Assembly (NCBI GenBank): GCA_031411655.1 | Contig: JANOBM010000046.1 | Span: 1 to 64,000 of the forward strand | DNA length: 64,000 nucleotides | DNA from: UBA6163 sp031411655 | GTDB lineage: Bacteria; Planctomycetota; Planctomycetia; Pirellulales; Pirellulaceae | Direction of reading: 5' to 3' | Shown here: in pieces, positions 28,168-38,101 of the stretch | Layout: every line of letters starts with the position of its first letter | Position numbering within the stretch: the stretch's first letter is position 1 | Made by a program: the position numbers and the translations under genes | The notes under the pieces: model-generated | Seen by the model: the letters and a program-made list of their open reading frames with translations, nothing else | Databases searched by the model: none | What the model was told of the DNA's origin: nothing

Positions 28168-29097
28168 ATGAATCCTTCAAGCCAACATTACGCAATCACT
28201 CACCGCACCCATTACCGATACTCCGACGCTGTCGCCATTTGCCAAAATCAGGTGATGATGGTGCCGCGTGAACTGCCACGGGTTCATTGCCATCGCACAA
28301 AAATGGTGATTATTCCCAAACCTGTTCTCTCCCATTCACACACGGATTACTTTGGAAATTTGGTTCAAACATTCTCGATTGAGTCAGCTCACCGCGAATT
28401 GTCCGTCGTCGTCACCAGCGAAGTGGAAGTGTGCCCACCCGACCAAATTTCAGCGGGAAAGAGTTTGCGTTGGGAAGCACTGCGGGATGCGATCGCTTCG
28501 GGAGCAGATGAGCACTGGTTCAACGCATCGGAATACCTTTATCCTTCATCAATGATTTCTACCGGCGAGGAATTTGCGATGTATGCGGAAAAATCGTTCA
28601 CTCCTGGTCGTCCCGTCCTGGAGGCTAACCTTGAACTTACCAAACGAATACATCGCGATTTCAAGTACGACACCACCGCAACCAACGTCAACACACTCGC
28701 CGAAGACGCGTTCGAACTGAGAGCTGGCGTCTGCCAGGATTTTGCGCAAATCCAAATCGCTTGTCTTCGCGCGATCGGCTTGCCCGCACGTTACGTTAGC
28801 GGTTACCTGCGTACCATTTCTCCACCAGGAAAACCACGTCTTGTTGGAGCAGACAATTCGCATGCTTGGATAAGTGTTTATGCAGGTAGCATCACGGGCT
28901 GGGTCGACTTCGATCCCACCAATGCATGTTTGGTCGGAACTGACCACATCCCGGTTTGTATTGGGCGAGACTATCGAGATGTCGCTCCCATGCGGGGCGT
29001 GGTCCTTGGTGGTGGGCATACTGTGCTCAGGGTGAATGTTGATGTCGAGCCAATAGCTGAATCGCCTTCAGACGCCACTGAGGCACGGAGCGATTGA
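28168..29097 (+). CDS. Transglutaminase-like cysteine protease/transferase
   Basis: 309 residues. A bact_transglu_N-type N-terminal beta domain is followed by the catalytic core with Cys189 (G-V-C-Q-D), His232 (S-H-A-W) and Asp249 (F-D-P-T-N). No signal peptide is visible, so it is probably cytoplasmic, as usual for the amidoligase clusters. The next gene begins immediately after its stop (TGA then TTG). Confidence 0.93.
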   Translation: MNPSSQHYAITHRTHYRYSDAVAICQNQVMMVPRELPRVHCHRTKMVIIPKPVLSHSHTDYFGNLVQTFSIESAHRELSVVVTSEVEVCPPDQISAGKSLRWEALRDAIASGADEHWFNASEYLYPSSMISTGEEFAMYAEKSFTPGRPVLEANLELTKRIHRDFKYDTTATNVNTLAEDAFELRAGVCQDFAQIQIACLRAIGLPARYVSGYLRTISPPGKPRLVGADNSHAWISVYAGSITGWVDFDPTNACLVGTDHIPVCIGRDYRDVAPMRGVVLGGGHTVLRVNVDVEPIAESPSDATEARSD

Positions 29098-30267
29098 TTG
29101 CTTAATCAAATCATTCGCTCACCTGAACCTTCCGTACAGACGAGCTCGCACCAATCTTATGCACACTGGATCATTGGGATATTCGGGTCGTGGTTCTGCG
29201 TTTGGTTAGCCGGACCTTGGCTACTCAATTCGATACTAGTGCGTGTGGAAAATCCAGAATTGAGGGCGATTTCCTTCCGTGAAGGGGACACCATTCGATG
29301 GCGAACCGAAGGTTTGGCGACGACGCTTATTGGCCCCCAAGGCCTGCCAGGTTGGCTGCCCAATGGATCGACGAACAAAATAGTGCTCTGGGGCGATTCA
29401 CAAGTAGAAGGAGTCTGCGTCAACGATCAAGACAAGATCGCTAACCAGATAATACGTGAGTCACTCCATTCGTATGTTAAAAAAATAGATTGTCTGCCAA
29501 TGGGTCGCTCGGGAACGAATTCCAGTGACTGGCGAGAATGGATGCCTGCCGCAGATGAACTTTTGCATCCAATTTTGCACTGCTGGATCGTTACCGACTT
29601 ATCGGACCTTCTCGCCATTGCTTCGCCAAGTGTCGATTCAGCCTCGGATGACCGATGGCACGCTCCATCTCCTGCGGTTGTCCTATGGGCGAAACGATTT
29701 CATGGCGAAGCGTTTTTCCAGTCGACACGCAACTTGCTTTTCGATCCACAGACCGGTCGAGTCCGAACATTGCGATGGAGCTTGGGCCCAGTCACTCGCC
29801 AGGGCGTCCCTGCGTCAAGCTTTACAGCGGCCGATGTTACAACCGCGATATCGATTCGAACCTGCGAGCAATTAGAAATAATTCATCGGCAATTCGATGA
29901 TCGCTTTGTCATCCTTTACGCGCCGGGAGTGCCTCGAATTGCCGAGCGGTTGAGAGTGGATCATCCCGACGATGCAGCATGGGATGATTTAGCAACACGC
30001 ATGCATTCGAAGAAAATCCCAGTGATCGACATGCGAGCGTCATTTACTGCACGATGGAATCGAGAGCAAAGACTATCACGAGGTTTTCACAACGGCACGC
30101 CAGGAGTTGGCCACCTCAACGCCCTTGGTAATGAATGGATTTCCAAAGCGATTGTCGAGTTTGCTTTTGGATCAGCGGATTCAGACGCTATAAATGCACC
30201 ACCGTCCGACCGCGCCGTAGTGAGAGATAACCCGGCAAACTCGCGACTTGCGACCGCGCGACCATGA
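29098..30267 (+). CDS. Membrane-anchored SGNH-like protein, partner of MBOAT
   Basis: 389 residues from TTG 29098, abutting the stop of the transglutaminase gene. One membrane helix (about 22-47) precedes an exported SGNH-like domain with W-G-D-S (Ser101) and a C-terminal G-H-L-N motif. The Asp expected three residues before that His is Gly here. AlgX/AlgJ-like SGNH proteins deliver acyl groups taken from an MBOAT partner to a polymer. The stop overlaps the MBOAT start (ATGA). Hydrolase versus transferase activity is unsettled. Confidence 0.75.
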   Translation: MLNQIIRSPEPSVQTSSHQSYAHWIIGIFGSWFCVWLAGPWLLNSILVRVENPELRAISFREGDTIRWRTEGLATTLIGPQGLPGWLPNGSTNKIVLWGDSQVEGVCVNDQDKIANQIIRESLHSYVKKIDCLPMGRSGTNSSDWREWMPAADELLHPILHCWIVTDLSDLLAIASPSVDSASDDRWHAPSPAVVLWAKRFHGEAFFQSTRNLLFDPQTGRVRTLRWSLGPVTRQGVPASSFTAADVTTAISIRTCEQLEIIHRQFDDRFVILYAPGVPRIAERLRVDHPDDAAWDDLATRMHSKKIPVIDMRASFTARWNREQRLSRGFHNGTPGVGHLNALGNEWISKAIVEFAFGSADSDAINAPPSDRAVVRDNPANSRLATARP

Positions 30268-31670
30268 ATTTTGCGCAACTTGAATATCCGGTGTTCTTGT
30301 TCGCAATTGTGCTATTGGTGTCAGCCGCTCGCTCGGCGTTACAGCGAAAGTGGATCGTCCTTGCGGCCAGCTTTTACTTCTACGCCTATTGGGACTACCG
30401 ATTTCTCGGACTCCTGCTCGCTTCGACGCTGCTGGACTGGTCAATTGGACTCAGTCTCGGGCGAACCTTGCCGGCTTCGAAACGTCGAGGTTTGCTTGCA
30501 CTGAGCCTCTTTGGAAACCTCGGCACTCTCGCCTTTTTTAAGTACTACAATTTCTTTATCGAGTCGGCGGAGGCAATGTTTAGCCGCTGGGGGTTTCATT
30601 CGGGAACTCTTTCGATCGTCTTGCCGATTGGGATCTCTTTTTACACCTTTCAAACGCTCAGCTACACGATCGATGTCTATCGCCGGCATCTGACTCCCTG
30701 CCGCAGTTTGCTTGACTTTTCCCTTTACGTCACGTTCTTTCCTCAATTGGTCGCGGGGCCGATCGTTCGTGCGATCGAATTCCTTCCTCAACTCCAATCT
30801 TCGCCTGCAGTCCATCGGTGTCAACTTTACCCAGGCCTGACTCAATTGCTGCGGGGGTTCGTTAAGAAAGTATTGATCGCTGACCAACTTGCGGTAATGG
30901 CGGATGCGGTATTCGCGACGCCCGAGCTGTATTCCGGCCCAACGATTGCGATCGGCGTGCTTGCCTATGCGGGCCAAATTTATGGCGATTTTTCGGGCTA
31001 CAGTGACATCGCTATCGGCTCGGCTCGATTGCTGGGATTTGAGCTTCCCAAAAACTTTGATCATCCTTATTTAGCAACTTCGATCACAGATTTCTGGCGA
31101 CGCTGGCATATGACACTTTCGACATGGCTTCGCGACTACCTTTACATTCCGTTAGGGGGAAGTCGCCATGGAAGCATCCGAACGTATATCAATCTGATCA
31201 TCACGATGCTGCTTGGCGGCCTATGGCACGGTGCGGCCTGGAACTTCGTCGCGTGGGGCTTTTGGCATGGACTCTTACTCGCCGCGGAACGTGCGACCGG
31301 TATCTCGAGCCGGCCGAAGTTGACCGAGCCTCGCCCGTTTACCTGGCGAGTTGGCCTTCGAATCGCATCTACCTTTGTTCTCGTGTTGATCGGATGGACA
31401 CTGTTTCGAACTTCGTCGATCGATCAATTCCTCGCGTTATGGAATTCGCTGTTGAACTGGCACAAGGGTATTGCTTGGTACCCTCCACTAGCGATTGCCG
31501 CATTGACCTTCCTTGCCATCGAACATGCCTTATGGATGTCACGACTTAGGCCACTCCTTTCATTACCTGTCGAACATCCGCTGAGCCCATGGCTGGTAGG
31601 TTTTGCACTGGCAGCTATTGCACTTTTTGCACGAGCGCAATCTCAGCCGTTCGTGTATTTTCAGTTCTAG
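30264..31670 (+). CDS. MBOAT (AlgI-like) O-acyltransferase
   Basis: 468 residues with about ten membrane helices. The AlgI signature F-W-R-R-W-H plus W-L-R-D-Y-L-Y-I-P-L-G-G spans about 278-299, and the catalytic His322 is in G-G-L-W-H-G-A-A-W. It should pass acetyl groups across the membrane for O-acetylation of a sugar or other polymer. Coupled by a 4-base overlap to the SGNH-like gene. Confidence 0.93.
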   Translation: MNFAQLEYPVFLFAIVLLVSAARSALQRKWIVLAASFYFYAYWDYRFLGLLLASTLLDWSIGLSLGRTLPASKRRGLLALSLFGNLGTLAFFKYYNFFIESAEAMFSRWGFHSGTLSIVLPIGISFYTFQTLSYTIDVYRRHLTPCRSLLDFSLYVTFFPQLVAGPIVRAIEFLPQLQSSPAVHRCQLYPGLTQLLRGFVKKVLIADQLAVMADAVFATPELYSGPTIAIGVLAYAGQIYGDFSGYSDIAIGSARLLGFELPKNFDHPYLATSITDFWRRWHMTLSTWLRDYLYIPLGGSRHGSIRTYINLIITMLLGGLWHGAAWNFVAWGFWHGLLLAAERATGISSRPKLTEPRPFTWRVGLRIASTFVLVLIGWTLFRTSSIDQFLALWNSLLNWHKGIAWYPPLAIAALTFLAIEHALWMSRLRPLLSLPVEHPLSPWLVGFALAAIALFARAQSQPFVYFQF

Positions 31671-31723
31671 AAGACGCAGTGAGCGCAGGGAGCCGATCCC
31701 ATGGGAAGCTGGGACGGCGGTGA

Positions 31724-32512
31724 CTAGCCAGTCGTGAGCATCGAGCCGAGGCGGACGGCGATTCCGGCCTCACGCATGTATTTCTTCGTTTCAGCGATCG
31801 AATATTGGCCGAAGTGAAAGATACTGGCCGCAAGGACCGCATCCGCTTTTCCTTGGATGATCGCATCGACAAGGTGCTGCGGATTGCCGGCTCCGCCACT
31901 AGCGACGACAGGGATAGTGACCGCATCGCTGACCGCACGAGTGACCGGAATGTCATATCCATCACAGGTACCGTCTGCATCCATGCTGGTAAGAACGATT
32001 TCGCCAGCGCCTAATCGCTCTACCTCTTTCGCCCAAGCAACAGCTTCCAGGCCGGTGGTGGTACGGCCTCCGTTGATGTGGACTTCCCAGAACTCCTTGC
32101 CATCCCGTTGGACGCGTTTGGGATCGATATTGACGACGATGCATTGACTCCCAAATCGGTCGGCGGCTCGGCGAACGAACTCTGGTTCTTTGCAAGCAGC
32201 GGAATTGATTGAAACTTTATCGCAGCCAGCGGCAAGAAGCGTGCGAACATCTTCGATCGTACGAACACCACCACCTACGGTGAGTGGCATGAATACCTGC
32301 TCGGCGCATCGTCGGACGACATCCAGCATGATCTCACGTTTTTCATGGCTTGCTGTGATATCGAGAAAGACCAACTCGTCAGCACCTTCTCGCTCATAGC
32401 GACGGGCGACTTCGACAGGGTCACCTGCGTCGCGAAGGTTTACGAAATTGGTCCCTTTCACGACACGGCCCTCGCGAACATCGAGGCAAGGGATGATCCG
32501 TTTTGCCAGCAT
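31724..32512 (-). CDS. hisF: Imidazole glycerol phosphate synthase cyclase subunit
   Basis: 262 residues, TIM barrel. Catalytic Asp11 is in I-I-P-C-L-D-V and the second Asp in V-N-I-D; phosphate-binding G-G-G-V-R and A-S-G-G-A-G motifs are intact. It closes the imidazole ring in histidine synthesis together with HisH, which is not in the window. It follows the PIN-TRAM gene by 19 bases on the same strand. Confidence 0.97.
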   Translation of the reverse strand: MLAKRIIPCLDVREGRVVKGTNFVNLRDAGDPVEVARRYEREGADELVFLDITASHEKREIMLDVVRRCAEQVFMPLTVGGGVRTIEDVRTLLAAGCDKVSINSAACKEPEFVRRAADRFGSQCIVVNIDPKRVQRDGKEFWEVHINGGRTTTGLEAVAWAKEVERLGAGEIVLTSMDADGTCDGYDIPVTRAVSDAVTIPVVASGGAGNPQHLVDAIIQGKADAVLAASIFHFGQYSIAETKKYMREAGIAVRLGSMLTTG

Positions 32513-32531
32513 GGCTTGGCGGCTCCCTGTC

Positions 32532-33536
32532 CTAAGTTTCGTATTTCGCGAAAATCATTCGACCCGCATTGGTCTGCAGGATACTGGTAACGACCACATC
32601 CAGTTCACGCCCGATCTGATTGCGTGCACCTTCGATGACGACCATGGTGCCATCGTCCAGATAGCCAACACCTTGGTCTTGCCCTTCGCCGGGTTTGATC
32701 ACCTTGAGTTGGAAGTTTTCGCCGGGGAGCAACCTTGGCTTCAGCGCATTGGAAATCTCGTTTAGGTTGATCACCTGAACGTTATGGATTTTGGCGACTT
32801 GATTGAGATTAAAATCACCCGTGACCACTTTGCCTTCCAAGTGTTTGGCGAGCAGTACCAATTTCATGTCAACAGGATGACCTGCAAACTCGGGGAGATC
32901 GCGGTCGAAGACCTGCAGATCAACATTTGGGTCGGCGCGAAGTCGATTGAGAATGTCGAGGCCTCGTCGACCCCGCTGACGACGCAACTTATCGCTGCTG
33001 TCGGCAATCCCTTGAAGTTCGCTCAGTGCGAACCGTGGCAAGATGAGCTGATTGTCAAAAATGTGTGTAGCAACGAGGTCCTCAATCCGACCGTCGATAA
33101 TGACGCTGGTATCAAGAATGAGCGGCTTAAATCCTTTTACGTCGCGTACGAATTCCACGTATGGAATGAGGAATCGGAAGTCGTCTTTGGTCTGGATCAA
33201 GACACTGATGCACAGGTACGAGATGATGACCGCTACGACCAACATGATCGAACCTGAGCTGCCAGTTCGATCAAGCAGCGGCGCAGCCGCGATTCCGAGG
33301 ATGTACGTCAGAAGCGTGCCAACAACGAGTCCAAAATAGACCGCCGAAATCGTGTCGATCCGTTTCCGCGGCACGTAGATGTCGCCAACAATGACGGCAA
33401 TAGCTGCCCCCATCACTGACAGGAAGACGAGCCACGGAACGTGCGCAGCGGTACCGTTGGGAAGCGAGGCGTTGATGATCGCCGACGCACCACCAGCACA
33501 GATCAGAAAAACACAGCGAAGGATTATGAGTGCCAT
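32532..33536 (-). CDS. Membrane PIN-TRAM nuclease-like protein (YacL type)
   Basis: 334 residues. Four N-terminal membrane helices (about 1-125), a PIN domain (about 140-260) with L-D-T-S-V-I-I-D-G-R and further Asp in T-G-D-F-N, and a C-terminal TRAM domain (about 268-330). The family is widespread in Gram-positive bacteria and planctomycetes, and a membrane-bound RNase role is inferred from the PIN fold. Divergent from the PPIase gene. Confidence 0.92.
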   Translation of the reverse strand: MALIILRCVFLICAGGASAIINASLPNGTAAHVPWLVFLSVMGAAIAVIVGDIYVPRKRIDTISAVYFGLVVGTLLTYILGIAAAPLLDRTGSSGSIMLVVAVIISYLCISVLIQTKDDFRFLIPYVEFVRDVKGFKPLILDTSVIIDGRIEDLVATHIFDNQLILPRFALSELQGIADSSDKLRRQRGRRGLDILNRLRADPNVDLQVFDRDLPEFAGHPVDMKLVLLAKHLEGKVVTGDFNLNQVAKIHNVQVINLNEISNALKPRLLPGENFQLKVIKPGEGQDQGVGYLDDGTMVVIEGARNQIGRELDVVVTSILQTNAGRMIFAKYET

Positions 33537-33760
33537 AGCGAGTAGTTTAATCGAATGGCGGGCGATCTACCCAGGGGTAGAGGCGTTGTTGGAAGGAACC
33601 CGGTAGAAAAGCGATCGATTGGGTAACGATTATCACTATTCGTCTTGATCTACGGAATCTTTGCAGGATACAAGCTTGTCGGGTGCGCCAGTGGCACCAG
33701 CTGTGCCTTTGGCTCCGACGAAGTTTTAACTGGTTTTTCATACAATTTAGTGTTTTATCG

Positions 33761-34903
33761 ATGCCCCGAATCAAGATTCGAATACTGGCTACGTTAGTTG
33801 CCGTCGGATGGTTCTTGAGCGTCGCCCAAGCCCAGTCCCCCTCCCCCGAAGCGGTTCGGAGGGCATTGGAAACACAGGTCCCGGATGACCCTGCGGCAGT
33901 GATTGCCGTGGTCGGTAAGACTTCAATCCTAGCAGGGGATATCTTGCCCCGCGTTGATAGCAGGATCCGAGAGATCACTAGCAAGTCGCCCGAGCCACCG
34001 AGCGAAGAAGAATTGAAGTACATGCGAGCGGTGTTGTTTCGCTCCCTTCTCGCACAGTCCATTCAACTCAAGATGCTGCGCGAATCGTTCCTGCTTTCCC
34101 AGGTCGGTACGCAGTCTGCAGAGAAACGAGATGACGCAGAAATTAAACTGCAATCGCGGGCTCGGCAAATGTTCGCGGAAACGGAATTACCGCGACTCTA
34201 CAAGCGATACCAAGTCAACACGGTAGATGAAATCGACGCGAAATTGCGCGAAGAGGGAAGCTCGTTTGAATTTACAAAACGCGATTTCATCGACCAAATG
34301 CTCGCCCACCTTTATCGCATGGACAAGATTCCTAAGGATCCACCGGTGACCCTTTCGGAAATTCAGAATTATTACGAAGACAATCTGTCCAAGTATGAAG
34401 TCAAGTCTCAGGCTCGCTGGGAACAGCTGAGTGCCACGTTCGAGGCCAGCGGAACCCGCGAGAAGGCTTTGGAATCGATCAACGAAATGGGCCGTGACGC
34501 TTATTTTGGTGGAAGCATGCAGGCTGTCGCAAAGTTGAAATCCCAAGAACCATTCGCATCTCGTGGCGGTCTCCACGAATGGACCAATCTCGGATCGTTA
34601 GCTTCATCAAAAATCGAAAGTCAAGTATTCAGCCTACCGCTGAATGAAATGAGCGAAGTGATCGACGATGATGATGGCCTGCACATTGTCCGCGTTCTCG
34701 GTCGTCGACCTGCAGGCGTGAAGCCATTGAGCGAATTGCAGGATGACATTCGTGCCATTCTCAAACGCAAGAAAATCGAAGAAGCGACCAAATCAGTGAC
34801 CAAAGAAATGAGCCGACGGGTACCCGTCTGGACTCTTTACACGGATGATATCGAGGGATCGATTCAACTTTCTCTTGCGGATTCAGGTTCCGTGCAGCGC
34901 TAG
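33761..34903 (+). CDS. Exported parvulin-type peptidyl-prolyl isomerase
   Basis: 380 residues. A signal peptide of about 24 residues ends A-Q-A-Q. A SurA-like helical chaperone part (30-225) is followed by a PpiC/rotamase domain (about 230-335) with G-G-L-H-E-W, V-F-S-L-P and G-L-H-I-V-R-V. Probably assists folding of exported proteins. ATG 33761 places the signal peptide at the N-terminus; the open frame to 33683 is disregarded. Confidence 0.88.
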   Translation: MPRIKIRILATLVAVGWFLSVAQAQSPSPEAVRRALETQVPDDPAAVIAVVGKTSILAGDILPRVDSRIREITSKSPEPPSEEELKYMRAVLFRSLLAQSIQLKMLRESFLLSQVGTQSAEKRDDAEIKLQSRARQMFAETELPRLYKRYQVNTVDEIDAKLREEGSSFEFTKRDFIDQMLAHLYRMDKIPKDPPVTLSEIQNYYEDNLSKYEVKSQARWEQLSATFEASGTREKALESINEMGRDAYFGGSMQAVAKLKSQEPFASRGGLHEWTNLGSLASSKIESQVFSLPLNEMSEVIDDDDGLHIVRVLGRRPAGVKPLSELQDDIRAILKRKKIEEATKSVTKEMSRRVPVWTLYTDDIEGSIQLSLADSGSVQR

Positions 34904-34981
34904 AACGCGGCTGGCTCATCAAGTTCAGCGCTACCGCGACCACCGCTTCATCCACGGAATTCGCCTCAGCGGTATCAGCAA

Positions 34982-36451
34982 ATGCTTTCCGGAATCTCCG
35001 ACACGAAGACCGACTGGCGATCCATTTTTTATGTTTTTCTAGCGGCAGCTTTAATTCGTGGTCTCGCATTGGCTGCCACCAGCGATTCGCTCTCGGCTGA
35101 CCCCGATGCGTATCGTCGCCTCGCCCAATGTCTTGCCAAACACGGTACCTTTGGTCTCGAAACGTTCGACGCGGCCACTAAGGTAACGTCGTCTTCTCCG
35201 ACGGCGTTTCGCCCCCCGCTCTATCCCTGGCTGCTGTCATGGATCTGTGATCCAAACGGTGAACTCCGTAATGCTCCGGTAGCGTGCTTGCATTGGCTCC
35301 TTGGTGTTGCAACGGTTGTGGGCACCTTTGTTCTTACCTTGAAGATGTTGCCGCTGGCAGATCGACGACTGGCGTCAGACGACCCATCAGTGCAGGACCA
35401 ACCACCCCTAGCGGTGACCGATGCGTCCAAGACAGCGCGATTACCCGCAATAGTGGCTGCAGGCTTTGTCGCTGTCGACCCATTGCTACTGCAATCGAGT
35501 TCCCTGGTAATGACCGAAACGCTTGCGGCGGCATTGGTAGTGGGCGGACTATTGCTTTGGAGCCAATTGATCGAAGGTTTATCGACTGCCGACAAGATGG
35601 GAACATGGCGATCGAAATATAGCCCAGTGCTAGGTCGAGCATTTGCACTCGGATTGGTTTTGGGTGCGGCCTATCTTTGCCGTCCAACTTTCATTCTGTG
35701 GCCATGGATGTTAGGGGCTTACCTGTTGGGAAACGGGATTCGCCTTCGTTGTCGTAAGTCGGTTGTCGCAGCGTTCACGATGTCCATGGTCGTTACCCTT
35801 TTTATGACGGGATGGACGCTCCGAAATTGGCACCATTTTGGACGTCCCATTTGGGCCACGACCCACGGCGGGTACACATTGCTTCTGGGCAACAACGAGT
35901 CCTTCTACGAGTTTCTGAACACTCCGGGACCGTTTGGCCAAGCGTGGGATGCGACAGCGTTCCTTGACCGTTGGGAAATGCGGTTGAGCGCTGACCCACG
36001 GGAACTGTCGTTTTGGGGCCAGGGCCAACCGGAAGTTTCCACTAGCGGCGACAACCACCAAGCACCGGTAGGAGAAGTCGTGGACGATCGGCTCGCTTAC
36101 GAATCGGCGAGGGCAACGATTTCACGGCACCCGAAAAGCTTCATCAAGGCCTGTTTATGGCGAATTGGAAGGCTTTATAGCCCTCTACCCTTGCAATCCT
36201 TGGGGCGCTCGCCCACCGCTAGGATGGCAGTGACGGGTTTCTATGGCGTCCAATTCGCGCTAATCGTATTTGGTTTCGCGACACTTCGCCGCATGCTTTT
36301 GGCGCCGCGATGGGCGGCGTCGATTGCGTTGTGCGTCGCTTTGACCGCCGTTCATACCTTTTACTGGACAGATATGCGGATGCGTGTTCCGGCCATTCCT
36401 GTTTTGTCTATCCTGGCGGGGGCATCCGTTTTGGCGAAGCGTTCCGATTGA
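34982..36451 (+). CDS. GT39-like polytopic membrane glycosyltransferase
   Basis: 489 residues, about ten membrane helices. The first loop contains D-P-D-A-Y, and T-A-F-R-P-P-L-Y-P follows near residue 75, typical of lipid-linked sugar transferases (ArnT/PMT-like superfamily). Probably transfers a polyprenyl-linked sugar to an envelope target; the acceptor is unknown. The ATP-grasp gene follows after about 100 bases. Confidence 0.75.
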   Translation: MLSGISDTKTDWRSIFYVFLAAALIRGLALAATSDSLSADPDAYRRLAQCLAKHGTFGLETFDAATKVTSSSPTAFRPPLYPWLLSWICDPNGELRNAPVACLHWLLGVATVVGTFVLTLKMLPLADRRLASDDPSVQDQPPLAVTDASKTARLPAIVAAGFVAVDPLLLQSSSLVMTETLAAALVVGGLLLWSQLIEGLSTADKMGTWRSKYSPVLGRAFALGLVLGAAYLCRPTFILWPWMLGAYLLGNGIRLRCRKSVVAAFTMSMVVTLFMTGWTLRNWHHFGRPIWATTHGGYTLLLGNNESFYEFLNTPGPFGQAWDATAFLDRWEMRLSADPRELSFWGQGQPEVSTSGDNHQAPVGEVVDDRLAYESARATISRHPKSFIKACLWRIGRLYSPLPLQSLGRSPTARMAVTGFYGVQFALIVFGFATLRRMLLAPRWAASIALCVALTAVHTFYWTDMRMRVPAIPVLSILAGASVLAKRSD

Positions 36452-36555
36452 CTCCCGTCGCGAACGGAGGTCGATATCTGTTAGGCTATACGAGGCTTTG
36501 GCGGGCCAAGACGATTGTTTTTTTCAACTTCGTAAGTTACCCAGAGCAATTAGAA

Positions 36556-38046
36556 GTGTCCGTTCTCAACGACCCGATCTCATTTGAGCACTACAAAACA
36601 GATCAATTCTTTGATGAGTTGATTGACTCTGCAGGGCGTCCGCGACCGGACGCAGCCCCACTGGTTGAAGCCATCAATCGGTTGCCCAGTGGAGATTTGA
36701 TTCGTCGGCAAGCAGCAATCGAACGCTCGCTCCATCGAATGGGAATCACATTCACTGTGTATGGGGATGCGAGCGGCACCGAAAAGATAATGCCCTTCGA
36801 CATCGTTCCCCGTGTCATTGGGTCGATGCTTTGGCGGCACATTGAGGCCGGACTGAAGCAACGAATCAAGGCTCTGAACCTTTTCTTGGACGATATCTAC
36901 AATGGCCAAGAGATTCTTGCCGACGGCGTTGTTCCGCGTGCCTTGATCGAGAACGCCGCGACTTTCCTAAAGCCATGCATTGGGCTAAAGCCTCCGCGTG
37001 GGGTTTGGTGCCACATCACCGGCACCGACCTGATTCGCGATGCTGATGGCGCCGTGTTCGTACTCGAAGACAACTTGCGATGCCCCTCTGGTGTGTCTTA
37101 CGTACTTCAAAACCGAGCGGTGATGAAACGGAATTTCCCTCAGATCTTCTCGACGTCCAAGGTTCGGCCGGTGAATGATTACCCGGCACACCTCTACCAG
37201 ATGCTGAGATGGCTTGCGCGTCCAGAGATCGCGAATCCTACGGTCGTTGTACTCACTCCTGGAATCTACAACTCGGCTTACTACGAACACTCCTTCCTTG
37301 CCCATCAAATGGGCGTGGAGTTAGTGGAAGGCCGCGATCTGATGGTTGACGATGGTTTTGTTTATATGCGCACCACGGAGGGGCCTCAGCGGGTCGATGT
37401 GATCTATCGACGAGTGGATGACGTCTTTATTGATCCGAAAGTCTTCCGCAAAGATTCGGTTCTTGGCGTTGAAGGCCTGATGGACGTTTATCGAAACGGC
37501 AACGTCGCATTAGCCAATGCCCCGGGCACCGGAGTTGCCGACGATAAAGTCGTTTACGCCTACGTGCCAGACATGATCCGATACTATTTGAATGAAACCG
37601 CAATTTTGCCCAACGTGAAGACATACATCTGTCAACGCGATGAGGACCGCAAGTATGTACTGGCTCACATCGACCAATTGGTCGTCAAAGCTGCAAATGA
37701 ATCAGGCGGGTATGGAATGTTGATCGGACCACACTCGACCAAAGAGGAGTGCGCCGAGTTCGCTGATAAAATCAAGAAGGACCCACGAAATTTCATCGCG
37801 CAGCCGACGTTGTCTCTATCGCGAATGCCGACCGTGGTCGACGGACTGCTTCAAGGACGCCACGTCGACCTTCGTCCCTACGTGCTTCATGGGGAGAAGA
37901 TCTGGGTCATGCCTGGAGGACTCACGCGAGTCGCGTTAAAGAAAGGGTCACTGGTTGTAAATTCGTCGCAAGGAGGTGGTAGCAAAGACACGTGGGTGGT
38001 CGCCGAACCAGGGCAGACCGCTGTCGATACGCAGGAACAAAATTAG
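36556..38046 (+). CDS. Circularly permuted ATP-grasp ligase (stand-alone)
   Basis: 496 residues from GTG 36556; the open frame runs upstream to 36310 over the GT39-like gene, which is unlikely to be translated. The ATP-grasp core has V-V-K (Lys378) followed by E-S-G-G-Y-G (382-387), an apparently intact nucleotide-binding loop. Other motifs are L-E-D-N-L-R-C-P-S-G-V-S-Y and M-P-G-G-L-T-R-V. It is the family's usual length of about 480. The alpha-E gene follows 55 bases later, so the pair is a split version of the fusion at 25471-28050. Confidence 0.92.
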   Translation: MSVLNDPISFEHYKTDQFFDELIDSAGRPRPDAAPLVEAINRLPSGDLIRRQAAIERSLHRMGITFTVYGDASGTEKIMPFDIVPRVIGSMLWRHIEAGLKQRIKALNLFLDDIYNGQEILADGVVPRALIENAATFLKPCIGLKPPRGVWCHITGTDLIRDADGAVFVLEDNLRCPSGVSYVLQNRAVMKRNFPQIFSTSKVRPVNDYPAHLYQMLRWLARPEIANPTVVVLTPGIYNSAYYEHSFLAHQMGVELVEGRDLMVDDGFVYMRTTEGPQRVDVIYRRVDDVFIDPKVFRKDSVLGVEGLMDVYRNGNVALANAPGTGVADDKVVYAYVPDMIRYYLNETAILPNVKTYICQRDEDRKYVLAHIDQLVVKAANESGGYGMLIGPHSTKEECAEFADKIKKDPRNFIAQPTLSLSRMPTVVDGLLQGRHVDLRPYVLHGEKIWVMPGGLTRVALKKGSLVVNSSQGGGSKDTWVVAEPGQTAVDTQEQN

Positions 38047-38057
38047 TCCCTGTTCCT
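38033..38057. other. Small hairpin at the ATP-grasp stop codon
   Basis: AGGAACA (38033-38039) and TGTTCCT (38051-38057) form a 7-bp stem spanning the stop at 38044-38046. No T run follows, so it may modulate read-out of the alpha-E gene rather than terminate. Confidence 0.35.
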
Positions 38058-38101
38058 AAAATTTGTCTTCATGCCCACTCGACTACAAGCTTAATAATCC
38101 G

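Noticed and set aside
36310..36555. N-terminal extension of the stand-alone ATP-grasp gene
   Set aside because: It would overlap 140 bases of the GT39-like gene in another frame and its residues do not resemble the family; GTG 36556 fits the expected N-terminus.
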